Shown here one piece after another: positions 53,989-62,893 of a DNA stretch of 64,000 nucleotides. Source of the stretch: Variovorax paradoxus (lineage in GTDB: Bacteria > Pseudomonadota > Gammaproteobacteria > Burkholderiales > Burkholderiaceae_C); the NCBI RefSeq assembly GCF_018614915.1, contig NZ_JAGGNU010000009.1, positions 1 to 64,000 on the forward strand, written 5' to 3'. The notes beneath the pieces are model-generated. The model had not been told where the DNA came from. It saw only the letters and a list, made by a program, of their open reading frames with translations, and did no database searches. The translations under genes and the position numbers were made by a program. Numbering within the stretch: position 1 is the stretch's first letter; each line of letters opens with the position of its first letter.

Positions 53989-55120
53989 CGATCGCACCCC
54001 GTGCTGCCGCTGAGCGCGGCGCGCGGCGCGCCATGCGCCACAGCCGCGCCAGCGTCGGCGCCGCCACCTGCGCCAGTGCGCCGGAAAACAGCACGATCAG
54101 GCCTTGCAGCGTGAACACCATGTCGCGGCTGAAACCGGGAATCTCGAACGCCAGCTCGGAGCCGCCCTGGTACAGCGCGCCGAACAGCAGCGCCGCCAGC
54201 ACGATGCCCACCGGGTGGTTGCGCCCGATCAACGAGACGGCGATGCCGGCGAAGCCCGCGCCCACCACGTACTCCAGCAGCAGCCGCCCGTGCACGCCGG
54301 CGATCTCGTTGATGCCCACCAGCCCGGCCAGCGCGCCGGAGATCGCCATCGACACCATGATCTGCACGCGCGGCCGCATGCCGCCGTAGTGCGCTGCCTC
54401 CGGCGCATGGCCGACCGCGCGGATGGCGTAGCCCGGCTGCGAGCGCCACAGCAGCAGGTACACGGCCACGGCGCCGGCCAAGGCCAGCAGCACGCTGAGG
54501 TTGAGCGGCGAGGCCGGCCAGTCGATGCCGATGCCGGCGAGCGCTTCGTGCACGCCGGGCAGGTGCGCCGAGGCGGCGAAGGCGCGGCTCTCCACCGTCA
54601 TGTTGCCGGGCTCCTTGAGCACGTCGACCAGCAGGTAGGCCAGGAGCGCCGAGGCGATGAAGTTGAACATGATGGTGGTGATCACCACATGGCTGCCGCG
54701 CCAGGCCTGCAGCGCCGCCGGCACAGCGGCCCAGCACATGCCGAACAGCATGGCGGCGCCGATCATCAGCGGCAGCATGGCCCAGCGCGGCAGATGCTCG
54801 CCCAGCGCCAGGGCCGCCAGGGCAGTGCCCAGCCCGCCCATCATGGCCTGGCCTTCGCCGCCGATGTTGAACAGGCCCGCATGAAACGCGACCGCCACCG
54901 CCAGGCCGGTGAAGACGAAGGTGGTGGCGTAGTACAGCGTGTAGCTCAGGCCCATGCGGCTGCCGAAGGCGCCCTGGACCAGCAGCCCGAGCGCCTGCCA
55001 GGGATCGTGGCCGACCACGGCGACGACGATGCCGCAGGCCAGCAGCGCCAGCGCGAGATTGAGCAGCGGCAGCACGAAGAGGTCGATCCAGCGCGGCAGA
55101 TCGGTGCCTGCCGAGTTCAC
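53981..55120 (-). CDS. Nucleoside ABC transporter permease (first subunit)
   Basis: A 379-aa inner-membrane permease of the BPD_transp_2 family with about ten helices; FHAGLFNIGGEGQAMMGGL is the family loop contacting the ATPase. It starts with GTG 55120 inside a GTGA overlap with the ATPase stop, so it depends on coupled translation. It pairs with the second permease. Confidence 0.9.
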   Translation of the reverse strand: MNSAGTDLPRWIDLFVLPLLNLALALLACGIVVAVVGHDPWQALGLLVQGAFGSRMGLSYTLYYATTFVFTGLAVAVAFHAGLFNIGGEGQAMMGGLGTALAALALGEHLPRWAMLPLMIGAAMLFGMCWAAVPAALQAWRGSHVVITTIMFNFIASALLAYLLVDVLKEPGNMTVESRAFAASAHLPGVHEALAGIGIDWPASPLNLSVLLALAGAVAVYLLLWRSQPGYAIRAVGHAPEAAHYGGMRPRVQIMVSMAISGALAGLVGINEIAGVHGRLLLEYVVGAGFAGIAVSLIGRNHPVGIVLAALLFGALYQGGSELAFEIPGFSRDMVFTLQGLIVLFSGALAQVAAPTLARLWRMARRAPRSAAARGAIDG

Positions 55121-56670
55121 GGCGCTTCAACCTCGTCGCCCGCGCCGCACATGAGGCGGCCCAGCGTGGTCTCGTCGCACTGTGCGACCGGGCGCTCGCC
55201 GACGATGCGTCCGCCGGCCATCACGAGCACGCGGTCGGCCAGTGCCAGGATCTCGTCGAGCTCGGACGAAACGACGAGCACCGCGCCGCCGCCGGCGGCC
55301 ATCGCGCGCAGGCGGGCGTGGATGAACTCGATGGCGCCGATATCGACCCCGCGCGTCGGCTGGCCCACCAGCAGCACGCGCGGCTTCGGGGCGGCTTCGC
55401 GCGCCAGCACCAGCTTTTGCTGGTTGCCGCCGGAGAACTTGGCGCTGGCCAGGCGTACATTGCGCGGGCGCACGTCGTACTCGTCCATCATCCGCGCGGT
55501 ATCGGCCTGCATGTTCGACTGCCGCATCCAGCCGTGCCGGCTGTAGCGCGGGCGCCGCTGGTAGCCGAGCACGGCCGACTCCCATGCCGCGAAGGGCAGC
55601 ACCAGGCCGCGCCGGTGCCGGTCTTCCGGCACGTGGGCAAGTCCTGCTTCGCGCGCGGCTTCAGGGTCGAGCCAATGCTGCGGGGTGAAGGAACGCGAGC
55701 CCAGCATGAGCGTGCCGGCCTGCGGCGCCAGCAGGCCCGAAAGCACCTCCAGCAGCTCGCTCTGGCCGTTGCCCGAGACGCCCGCGATGCCGACGATCTC
55801 GCCCGCGCGCAACTGCAGCGACACGTCGATCAGGCGCGGCGTCCCCTGCGCGTCGCGCCAGTTCAGGCCGTGCGCTTCGAGCAGCGGCGCGTCGCTCACG
55901 GTGCGCGCGGATTCACCGGCCGTGCGCCCCATTTGCACGCGGCGCCCCACCATGGCCTGCGCGAGCACGTCGATGCTGGTGTCGGCCGTGGCGCAGTCGA
56001 GCACTACGGCGCCGGCGCGCATCACCGTCACCGCGTCGCACAGCGCCACGATCTCCTTGAGCTTGTGCGTGATCAGCAGCACCGTGGTGCCGCGAGCCCG
56101 CAAGGCACGCAGCGTGTCGAACAGCTGCTCCGTTTCCTGCGGCGTGAGCACCGCCGTCGGCTCGTCGAGGATCAGGATGCGCGCGCCGCGAAACAGCGCC
56201 TTGAGGATCTCCAAGCGCTGGCGTTCGCCCACCGGAAGCTGTTCGACCGGCGGATCGAGCCGCACTTGCAGGCCGCTGTCGCGCATCAGCGTCTCGAGGC
56301 GCGTGCGCACCTGTGCGCGCGCGTTGGGCAGTCGCCAATGCGGCTCGGCGCCGAGCAGGATGTTGTCGATTGCGGAGAAGGTCTCGACCAGCATGAAGTG
56401 CTGGTGCACCATGCCGATGCCCAGGGCAATGGCTTCGTGCGCGCCGCGGATCTGCACCGCCTTGCCTTCGATCTCGATCTCGCCGCTGTCGGCCTGGTAG
56501 AAGCCGTACAGGATCGACATCAGCGTGCTCTTGCCGGCGCCGTTCTCGCCCACCACGCCGTGCACCGTGCCGGCCGGCACGGTGAGCGCGACCTCGCGAT
56601 TGGCGTGGACCGCGCCGAAGTGCTTGTCGATGCGCGTCATGCGCACCGCGGGCGCGGGGCTCTCACTCAT
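55117..56670 (-). CDS. Nucleoside ABC transporter ATP-binding protein (two ABC domains)
   Basis: A 517-aa protein with two ATPase domains. The first has a complete Walker A (GENGAGKSTLMS), Q-loop MVHQHFMLVE, the C-loop-like LPVGERQRLEILKAL and Walker B ILILDEPTAVLTP. The second has the degenerate Walker A GVSGNGQSELL and SGGNQQKLVLAREA, typical of RbsA/NupA-like sugar and nucleoside importers. ATG 56670 was chosen; the frame runs further upstream through a hairpin repeat but without similarity. Confidence 0.92.
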   Translation of the reverse strand: MSESPAPAVRMTRIDKHFGAVHANREVALTVPAGTVHGVVGENGAGKSTLMSILYGFYQADSGEIEIEGKAVQIRGAHEAIALGIGMVHQHFMLVETFSAIDNILLGAEPHWRLPNARAQVRTRLETLMRDSGLQVRLDPPVEQLPVGERQRLEILKALFRGARILILDEPTAVLTPQETEQLFDTLRALRARGTTVLLITHKLKEIVALCDAVTVMRAGAVVLDCATADTSIDVLAQAMVGRRVQMGRTAGESARTVSDAPLLEAHGLNWRDAQGTPRLIDVSLQLRAGEIVGIAGVSGNGQSELLEVLSGLLAPQAGTLMLGSRSFTPQHWLDPEAAREAGLAHVPEDRHRRGLVLPFAAWESAVLGYQRRPRYSRHGWMRQSNMQADTARMMDEYDVRPRNVRLASAKFSGGNQQKLVLAREAAPKPRVLLVGQPTRGVDIGAIEFIHARLRAMAAGGGAVLVVSSELDEILALADRVLVMAGGRIVGERPVAQCDETTLGRLMCGAGDEVEAP

Positions 56671-56711
56671 GGGAATTCGGTGCGCAAGGCGAACGCTCCC
56701 ACGCAATACCA

Positions 56712-56767
56712 GGAACACCGCGGAACCGGCTTCGCCGGGCCGCTGGTGTTGCCCCCGGTCGGGGGGC
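56712..56767. repeat. Tandem hairpins between the BMP receptor gene and the ABC ATPase gene
   Basis: AACACC (56714-56719) mirrors GGTGTT (56745-56750), with an inner CGG/CCG and CCGGC-TTC-GCCGG (56726-56738) completing a long imperfect stem. A second stem follows: CCCCC (56752-56756) with GGGGG (from 56761). The stems sit after the first gene (read on the minus strand) and before the ATPase, as for REP-like or RNA-stabilising elements that give more receptor than transporter. From memory, similar sequences are scattered in Variovorax intergenic regions. Confidence 0.6.
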
Positions 56768-56805
56768 TGGCGGAGCGACACGAAGTGCGCGATCGTGGGG
56801 GCGAG

Positions 56806-57774
56806 TCAAAGCTTGCAGGCGTTGTCGGCCATGTAGTCGGCCACCTTGATCTTGCCGGCAATGATGTCGGCCTTGGCCGCGTCGACCTTGGCCTTCATGT
56901 CGGTGCTCACCAGCTTCGCGTTGTGCTCGTCCAGGGCGTAGTCGACGCCGCCTTCCTTCAGGCCCAGCGAGGTGACCCCCGGCGTCGGCTTCTTGGCGGC
57001 GTTGAGCACCGCCACATCCACGCGCTTGACCATCGAGGTCAGCATGGTGCCCGGCTGCAGGTGGTTCTGGTTGCTGTCGACGCCGATCGCCAGCTTGCCC
57101 GCGTCCTTCGCGGCCTGGTAGACGCCTGCGCCGGTACCGCCGGCGGCGGCGAACACCACGTCCACGCCCTTGGCGAACTGCGCCTTCGCCAGCTCGCTGC
57201 CGCGCGTCGGGTCGCTCCAGGCGGCGGGCGTGGTGCCGGTCATGACCGAGCTCACCTCGACCTTGGGGTTGGCGTACTTGGCACCTTGCTCATAGCCGCA
57301 CTGGAATTTGCGGATCAGCGGGATGTCCATGCCGCCGATGAATCCGACCTTGCCGCTTTTGCTGGCCAGCGCCGCCATCATGCCGACGAGGAAGCTTCCC
57401 TCCTGCTCCTTGAACACGATCGACTCGACGTTGGGGAGCTTGACCACCGAATCGATGATCGCGAAGTTGAGCTTCGGGAATTCCTTGGCCACCTTCTCGA
57501 TGCTGCTGCCCTGCGAGAAGCCGATGCCGATCACCGGGCTGGCGCCGCGCGCAGCCATCCGGCGCATGGCCTGCTCGCGCTGCGCCTCGTTGGCGATCTC
57601 GAAGTCGAGGTAGGGCTTGCCGCTTTCCTTCTTCCACATCTCGGCGCCGCGGTAGGCCGCTTCGTTGAACGACTTGTCGAACTTGCCGCCCATGTCGTAG
57701 ACGATGGCCGGCTCGGCACCCACCAGGGTTGCGCCGGCGGCGAGAGCGAGGACGAGGGCCTTGTTGAGCTTCAT
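56806..57774 (-). CDS. BMP-family nucleoside-binding protein of the ABC importer
   Basis: A 322-aa exported receptor. Signal peptide KALVLALAAGATLVGA, then the Bmp/PnrA domain: VYDMGGKFDKSFNEAAYRGAE at the start, IGGMDIPLIRKFQCGYEQGA in the middle, and the hinge segment DVVFAAAGGTGAGVYQAAK. This family binds purine or other nucleosides in the periplasm. It is the first gene of the salvage operon and is divergent from adenosine deaminase; the 148-base gap presumably holds both promoters, but no clear motif was seen. Confidence 0.92.
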   Translation of the reverse strand: MKLNKALVLALAAGATLVGAEPAIVYDMGGKFDKSFNEAAYRGAEMWKKESGKPYLDFEIANEAQREQAMRRMAARGASPVIGIGFSQGSSIEKVAKEFPKLNFAIIDSVVKLPNVESIVFKEQEGSFLVGMMAALASKSGKVGFIGGMDIPLIRKFQCGYEQGAKYANPKVEVSSVMTGTTPAAWSDPTRGSELAKAQFAKGVDVVFAAAGGTGAGVYQAAKDAGKLAIGVDSNQNHLQPGTMLTSMVKRVDVAVLNAAKKPTPGVTSLGLKEGGVDYALDEHNAKLVSTDMKAKVDAAKADIIAGKIKVADYMADNACKL

Positions 57775-57922
57775 GTGCGCATCCTTGGTGTTGGCGATCC
57801 GGCGGTAAGACTTCTTGCTGCATTAAAGGGGCCCGGGGGGCTCGGGGGGCTCGCGCGGAGTCTCGGATCAGGATAGCAAGACTTGCGCCGTGCCAACCCC
57901 GGGGCTCCACTACCATGCGGCG

Positions 57923-58990
57923 ATGGCGGCCCCGCTCTCTCCCGCGCTCGCGCAACACCTGCAGGCCTTGCCGAAGATCCTGTTGCACGAGCATCTCGAC
58001 GGCGGCCTGCGTCCGGCCACCTTGCTGGAACTGCTGCGTGCGCGTGGCCTGGCCTCGCCTGCGCGGGACGCCGAGGCGCTGGCTCGCTGGTTCGGCGCGC
58101 GTGCCCATGCCGGCAGCCTGGCCGAGTACCTGCGCGGCTTCGCCCTCACGGTGGCGGCCATGGCCAGCCCCGCCGCGCTCGCGCGCGTGGCCTTCGAGGC
58201 GGCCGAAGACGCGCGGCTCGATGGCTGCGTGCTGGCCGAGTTCCGCATCGCGCCGACCCTGTTCGAGCCGATGGGCGTGCCGCCCGAAGCTGCGGTCGAG
58301 GCGCTGCTGGCCGGCCTGCGCCGAAGCCCCTTGCCCAGCGGGCTGATCCTGTGCGCGATGCGCGAGCAGCACAGCGCGCACAGCGAGCGCGTGCTGGGCC
58401 TGGCGCTGCGTTACCGCGACGAGGGCGTGGTCGGTTTCGACCTGGCGGGGGCCGAATGGGGCCATCCGCCGTCGCGCCATGCCGCTGCCTTCGCGATGGC
58501 GCGCGACGCCGGCCTGCCGATCACATGCCATGCCGGCGAGGCCGACGCGGCCGAGCGCGTACTGGAAGCAGCGCGCCTGGGTGCGCGCCGCATCGGGCAC
58601 GGCGTGCGGCTGGCGGACGCGCTCGGCGCAGCGGCCGGCAGCGCGGCACGCGCGATGCTCGACGAGGTGCGCGAGCGCGGCGTGCACCTGGAGCTGTGCC
58701 CGACCAGCAACGTCCACACCGGCGCCGCCGCGTCGTTGGCGGCCCACCCGATCCGGCGGCTCCGGCAGGCCGGCCTGAGCGTCTCGTTCCACACCGACAA
58801 CCGGCTGATGTCGATGGTGAGCATGAGCGGCGAAGCGATGGACCTGGTACGCCACAACGGCCTGGGCCTGCACGACCTGGGGGTGATGAGCCTGCAGGCC
58901 GCCGAACATTCCTTCCTGCCCGCGCCGGCACGCCTCGAGGCGCAGGCCGCGGTGCAGGCATGGCAGGCCGTGCTGGACGAACTGCGCTGA
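57923..58990 (+). CDS. add: Adenosine deaminase
   Basis: A 355-aa zinc hydrolase turning adenosine into inosine, which feeds the phosphorylase on the other strand. Zinc His residues are in LLHEHLDGGLRP, HAGEADAAERV carries the catalytic Glu region, ELCPTSNVHTGA and FHTDNRLMSMV supply the remaining His and Asp. ATG 57923 was chosen over GTG 57890. The HEHLDGG form is common in the branch of Burkholderiales and actinobacteria, as I recall. A related activity on adenine derivatives cannot be excluded. Confidence 0.9.
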   Translation: MAAPLSPALAQHLQALPKILLHEHLDGGLRPATLLELLRARGLASPARDAEALARWFGARAHAGSLAEYLRGFALTVAAMASPAALARVAFEAAEDARLDGCVLAEFRIAPTLFEPMGVPPEAAVEALLAGLRRSPLPSGLILCAMREQHSAHSERVLGLALRYRDEGVVGFDLAGAEWGHPPSRHAAAFAMARDAGLPITCHAGEADAAERVLEAARLGARRIGHGVRLADALGAAAGSAARAMLDEVRERGVHLELCPTSNVHTGAAASLAAHPIRRLRQAGLSVSFHTDNRLMSMVSMSGEAMDLVRHNGLGLHDLGVMSLQAAEHSFLPAPARLEAQAAVQAWQAVLDELR

Positions 58991-59158
58991 AGCTCGACCT
59001 GAACGCGTCGACGGCAGCATCGTCCCTGGCGTGCTGGTTGCACTCGGCCGGCCGCATGGCTTCGTCCCCCGGCGTGGAGTTGTTCCTACAAGGGCCGTCA
59101 TCCTGGCCTGACTTCCATCAGCCTCCCACCCGATGAAGCTCCGATCAGCGAGGACGCC

Positions 59159-59452
59159 ATGAACCCGAACGAACAGGATGAAAGAACCACCGTTGCAGAC
59201 GAAAGCAGCGCGGTGGTGGATGACGCGCAGGTGATTTCGAAAACCTTGCCTGCGCGTGTGACGACAAGCAGGCGAGCCAGGGATGAGCTCCTTGGCGCCG
59301 TCGAAGCGACGCGAGGCTATGTCACTGCAGACCCGGCCAAGGCCATGCTGATGGCTGCTGCCGCGGGTGCGGCTCTCGGATTTGTGCTCTTAGTCCGCGT
59401 GGAGCTGAGACCTCGGTTTGCAAAAACCGGCGCCGGTGCAGCGTACCGTTGA
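59159..59452 (+). CDS. Small protein with a YqjD-like C-terminal membrane anchor
   Basis: A 97-aa protein with an acidic start, a basic middle (ARVTTSRRARDELLG) and ATRGYVTADPAKAMLMAAAAGAALGFVLLV at the end, which recalls the DUF883/YqjD anchor (Y-V-x-x-x-P-x-x-A then a Gly-rich helix). A GAGGAC ribosome site precedes ATG 59159. No function is known; it is probably a stress or envelope protein of the ElaB/YqjD kind. Confidence 0.6.
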   Translation: MNPNEQDERTTVADESSAVVDDAQVISKTLPARVTTSRRARDELLGAVEATRGYVTADPAKAMLMAAAAGAALGFVLLVRVELRPRFAKTGAGAAYR

Positions 59453-59644
59453 CAGCCCTCACGCCTCGGAGCCCAGGATGGCCGCATTGCGGTCGGTCCG
59501 AGGCCGGCCCAGCCGGGCATGTTCACCGCAGGGAACCCTGCCTGCGCGAAGGTCGGAACGGGCAAAGACCAAATCAACGCCACCCGAGGCACAGCACGCA
59601 ATCGAACGGGATCGCCACGCTTAGCACGTCGTCAGGGTCAAACC

Positions 59645-60130
59645 TCACCGGCTCGAGTCGCGCGCACAAGCCACCTTGTGGAGCAACTCTGTCAGGATGG
59701 CCTGCTCCCCTGGCGTGAGCGGTAGCGCCGCGTGCTCCGCCGCGAGGATGCGGTTTGTCGCCTTGCGGGCCAACTCGGCGCCCTTGCGTGTCACTGCCAG
59801 AACCTGCGAGCGGCGGTCATTGTCACTCGCCTTGCGCTCGATCAGCTCGCGTGCTTCCAACCGGTCCAGCAGCGCCGTAATGTTGGGCGCCGTCACGGCC
59901 AAGGCTCGAGCCAGCCGCGCGGGCGAGCCACCGGGGTTCTCCGCGATCAGCGTGAGTACGGTGTATTCGACGGGGCGCAGCTGAAGGGGGCTTGCAACCT
60001 CGGCATCGAAGATCGAGTCCGTGACGATGCTTGCCTGCGCAAGCTGGTAGCCCAGAACTCGGCGAAGGCTGGCCTCGCCGAGCCTTCCGGCGGGCGTGAA
60101 CTCGAGCGGATTGACAGACTTGGAACTCAT
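59645..60130 (-). CDS. MarR-family transcriptional regulator
   Basis: A 161-aa winged-helix regulator: dimerisation helices at both ends and a core of GSPARLARALAVTAPNITALLDRLEARELIERKASDNDRRSQVLAVTRKG, the recognition helix and wing. MarR proteins usually answer to phenolic ligands. It is divergent from a tannase-family esterase whose products would be phenolic acids, so control of that gene is a natural inference. Confidence 0.9.
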   Translation of the reverse strand: MSSKSVNPLEFTPAGRLGEASLRRVLGYQLAQASIVTDSIFDAEVASPLQLRPVEYTVLTLIAENPGGSPARLARALAVTAPNITALLDRLEARELIERKASDNDRRSQVLAVTRKGAELARKATNRILAAEHAALPLTPGEQAILTELLHKVACARDSSR

Positions 60131-60190
60131 CTGGCGATTGTGCCAAGCGCCGGTCGCGCCAAGCAGCGCGCGATCATTTGCTTTAAAAAA

Positions 60191-60259
60191 TGAAGTACAT
60201 CACTGATATGAGGAGCGGTAAGTCGGGGTAAATCCTATATGGGCGCCAAAAGTACTTCA
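60191..60259. promoter_or_regulatory. Mirrored half-sites between the MarR gene and the tannase gene
   Basis: TGAAGTAC (60191-60198) and GTACTTCA (60252-60259) are exact mirror images 53 bases apart, in the AT-rich gap between the divergent genes. The second sits in a near-perfect AAGTACTT palindrome. These could be two MarR operators, one for each promoter. The spacing is longer than a single dimer site, so the two are probably bound separately. Confidence 0.4.
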
Positions 60260-60311
60260 GTAGATTAACTAAATGGTGGCAATGTTCGACGATCTACGTG
60301 GAGACCCAGAG

Positions 60312-62069
60312 ATGCAAAAATTCTCACGCCGGCTGAGGCTCATCAGTCTTGCCGCGCTGCTCGCAGCGCTTGTGACCGCCTGCGGTGGCGGCGGGGGAGG
60401 GGGTGGTGCCGGCTTGGGGCTCGCCGGAGGCAGCGAGCCGTTCTTGCCCCGGTTGTCAGAGGCTGCGCCTGCCGTTCTGAGCGGCACATGCGCTGAGCTG
60501 GCAGCGAAGATTTCATTCGAGAAAACGACGATCACGGACGCCAAGGCCATCGACGCCGGCACGCTCACAGTCGCCGGCACCTCCGTGCCGGCGCATTGCC
60601 AGGTGACAGGCAGCATGTTTCAACGCACGAGTGCCGTGGACGGCAAGTCCTACGCGATCAAGTTCGAGATGCGTCTGCCGCTGAACTGGAACGGCCGCTT
60701 TTTTTACCAAGCCAACGGCGGCATCGACGGCAGCGTCGTCACGGCTGCCGGCGGCATTGGCGGCGGCGGTCCGCTCACCAACGCACTCCAGCAGGGTTTC
60801 GCAGTCATCAGTTCGGACGCCGGTCACGTGGCGTCGCAGGGCCCGACCTTCGGCATCGATCCGCAGGCGCGACTGGACTATGGCTACCAGGCCGTCGGCA
60901 AGCTCACGCCGATGGCGAAGAAGATCATCGAGATTGCATACGGCAAGGGTCCCGACCGCTCGTACATCGGGGGCTGCTCCAACGGCGGACGGCACACCAT
61001 GGTGGCTGCGGCGCGGTACGCAGACCAATACGATGGCTTCCTGGTGGGAGACCCGGGTTTCCGGCTGCCGTTGGCTGCGATCGCGAACATCGCCGGCGCG
61101 CAGGCTTACTCGGCCCTTGCCACCAATCCGGCGGACATCTCCACTGGCTTCAGTCAAGCCGAGCGGCGGCTCGTGTCCGATGCCGTCCTCTCGAAGTGTG
61201 ACGCGCTCGATGGCGCCGCCGATGGGCTCGTCCAGGACACCAAGGCGTGCCAGGCGGCGTTCGACTTGGGTCGCGACGTGCCGACCTGTAGCGGCGCGCG
61301 GGACGGTACCTGCCTCAGCGCGGCGCAGAAGACGTCCATTGCGAAGCTCTTCAGTGGCGCGACCAACAGTACGGGAACGCGCTTCTATTCGAGCTTCCCC
61401 TATGACGCCGGGCTCGCCACGACGGGCTGGGCGAGTTGGAAGTTCACGAATTCCTTGCAGCTCGATTCTGGCGCCGTGGGCCTGATCTGGCAGGTGCCGC
61501 CCGAAGATCCGGTGACTTTCAACGGGCCGAACTTCTCTCTCACAGGCAGCATTGACAACATGCTGGCCAAGGTTGCGGCCACGAACGCCACCTACACCGA
61601 GAGTGCGCTCTCATTCATGATTCCGCCGCATCCCACTGACCTGTCGACCCTCAAGCGCCGGGGGGCCAAGATGGTCGTCTATCACGGCACCAGCGATCCG
61701 ATCTTCTCGAGCGACGACACGCAGAGCTGGTACGACGGGCTCGCGGCAGAGAACGGGGGCAGTGCGGCGAACTTCGCACGCTTCTACCGCGTGCCGGGGA
61801 TGAACCACTGCGCTGGCGGCCCGGCGACCGACCAGTTCAACATGCTCATGCCGTTAGTGAACTGGGTGGAGAAGGGGCAGGCGCCTGAAAGCGTCATCGC
61901 TGGCGCGCGTGGCGCCGGCAATGCCGGCGGCGTGAACGTCGATCTACCCGCGGGCTGGTCCAGCAGTCGAACACGGCCCCTGTGTCCATACCCGCAAGTG
62001 GCGCGTTACAAGGGCACCGGCAGCCAGGAAGATGCTGCGAACTTCGCGTGCGTCACTCCCGCAAACTGA
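60312..62069 (+). CDS. Tannase/feruloyl-esterase family lipoprotein
   Basis: A 585-aa hydrolase from ATG 60312; the frame also opens at 60273 with extra residues before the signal. Lipobox LVTAC with Cys24 is followed by a long glycine run, so it is likely exposed at the outer surface or in the periplasm. The tannase motif IGGCSNGGRHTM has the Cys-Ser pair, the Asp is in YHGTSDPIFS and the His-Cys in PGMNHCAGG (the CS-D-HC pattern of the family). It cleaves esters of gallic, ferulic or similar aromatic acids; the true substrate is unknown. Confidence 0.88.
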   Translation: MQKFSRRLRLISLAALLAALVTACGGGGGGGGAGLGLAGGSEPFLPRLSEAAPAVLSGTCAELAAKISFEKTTITDAKAIDAGTLTVAGTSVPAHCQVTGSMFQRTSAVDGKSYAIKFEMRLPLNWNGRFFYQANGGIDGSVVTAAGGIGGGGPLTNALQQGFAVISSDAGHVASQGPTFGIDPQARLDYGYQAVGKLTPMAKKIIEIAYGKGPDRSYIGGCSNGGRHTMVAAARYADQYDGFLVGDPGFRLPLAAIANIAGAQAYSALATNPADISTGFSQAERRLVSDAVLSKCDALDGAADGLVQDTKACQAAFDLGRDVPTCSGARDGTCLSAAQKTSIAKLFSGATNSTGTRFYSSFPYDAGLATTGWASWKFTNSLQLDSGAVGLIWQVPPEDPVTFNGPNFSLTGSIDNMLAKVAATNATYTESALSFMIPPHPTDLSTLKRRGAKMVVYHGTSDPIFSSDDTQSWYDGLAAENGGSAANFARFYRVPGMNHCAGGPATDQFNMLMPLVNWVEKGQAPESVIAGARGAGNAGGVNVDLPAGWSSSRTRPLCPYPQVARYKGTGSQEDAANFACVTPAN

Positions 62070-62194
62070 TGAAGCTGTGCCGCGCCGCAAAGTTGCCGTC
62101 CGACGGCGGCGGCAAGCCGGATCGCGCCGCATTGAAGAAAAAGACAGCCACCGTCGGGCTGCCTGGCTCCCGCTCCAAAGGAAACGGCAAGCTG

Positions 62195-62527
62195 TCACGA
62201 CCCACCTTTCTTCAGGTCGCGCAGTTGCTCCTCCGCACGGTCGAGTTCCAATCGCAGTTCCCGGATTTCCTGCTCCAGCTTCTCGATGCGCGCGGCGCGG
62301 CTCTGCTCCAGCGTGAGCGTCTCGCAACGAATTTGCAGCGCGGCCAAAGCCTCCGCAAGTTGCCGTCGGCGTAGCATCTGGCCTTTCGAGCGGGCCAGGG
62401 CAATGTCGCGCTCGAGCGCAGCTTCCTCCGCCTTGCAGGCGGTGTTGTCCACCTGGCTCGAGGGCTGTGCCAGGGCGGGAGCCGCTAGACCCAGCGCGAT
62501 TGCCAAGATGGACGCTTTTACGCGCAT
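62195..62527 (-). CDS. Exported DUF1090 coiled-coil protein
   Basis: A 110-aa protein from ATG 62527. Signal peptide [15 protein letters not shown], then two cysteines that could pair (NTACKAEEAALERDI and LQIRCETLTL) and a continuous coiled coil (RIEKLEQEIRELRLELDRAEEQL). It matches DUF1090 (E. coli YqjC type) periplasmic proteins of unknown function. Convergent with the tannase gene; 125 bases separate the stops without a clear terminator. Confidence 0.75.
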   Translation of the reverse strand: MRVKASILAIALGLAAPALAQPSSQVDNTACKAEEAALERDIALARSKGQMLRRRQLAEALAALQIRCETLTLEQSRAARIEKLEQEIRELRLELDRAEEQLRDLKKGGS

Positions 62528-62893
62528 TCCGAATACCTGTGAGAGCAATAGGAAGTTGAGTTTGCCAGCAACTTCTCGCTGTCGGCCCGCATCCACCCGG
62601 AGGCTAAGCCGGTGGTCCTAACGGTCAGGCACGCAGTGGATTCTGCTTGCTTGCGAACGACTGGTCTGGCGGCCGGAACTGTGAGCTCGACGCAAGAACT
62701 CGGGACGAGGTCGCGCTTTGACCAGTCCCTCTCGCTGAGAGGCAGCTTCGTGGCACCGTTGCGTACTCACACTGCCGGCCAAAAAGCGGAAGTCCACGAA
62801 TGGCCGCTCCGCGGAACTCGTGACAAGCGACAAGGGCGCGTGAAGGCGTGCCGTCAGCTGCCGGCCGATCGGTCGCGTTGCGAGCCGCGCAAC
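62528..62893. other. Stretch of 366 bases without a supported gene
   Basis: Between the DUF1090 start and the cyclase stop. No ribosome site with a convincing frame, no tRNA-like fold and no clear palindrome were seen. Base composition is somewhat less GC-rich than the flanks, so it may contain a promoter for the DUF1090 gene and degenerated sequence. An open frame on the minus strand (62618-62833) has no recognisable features. Confidence 0.5.

Noticed and set aside
62618-62833. Minus-strand 71-codon frame in the empty stretch
   Set aside because: No ribosome site, no recognisable domain, and arginine-rich composition typical of chance frames.
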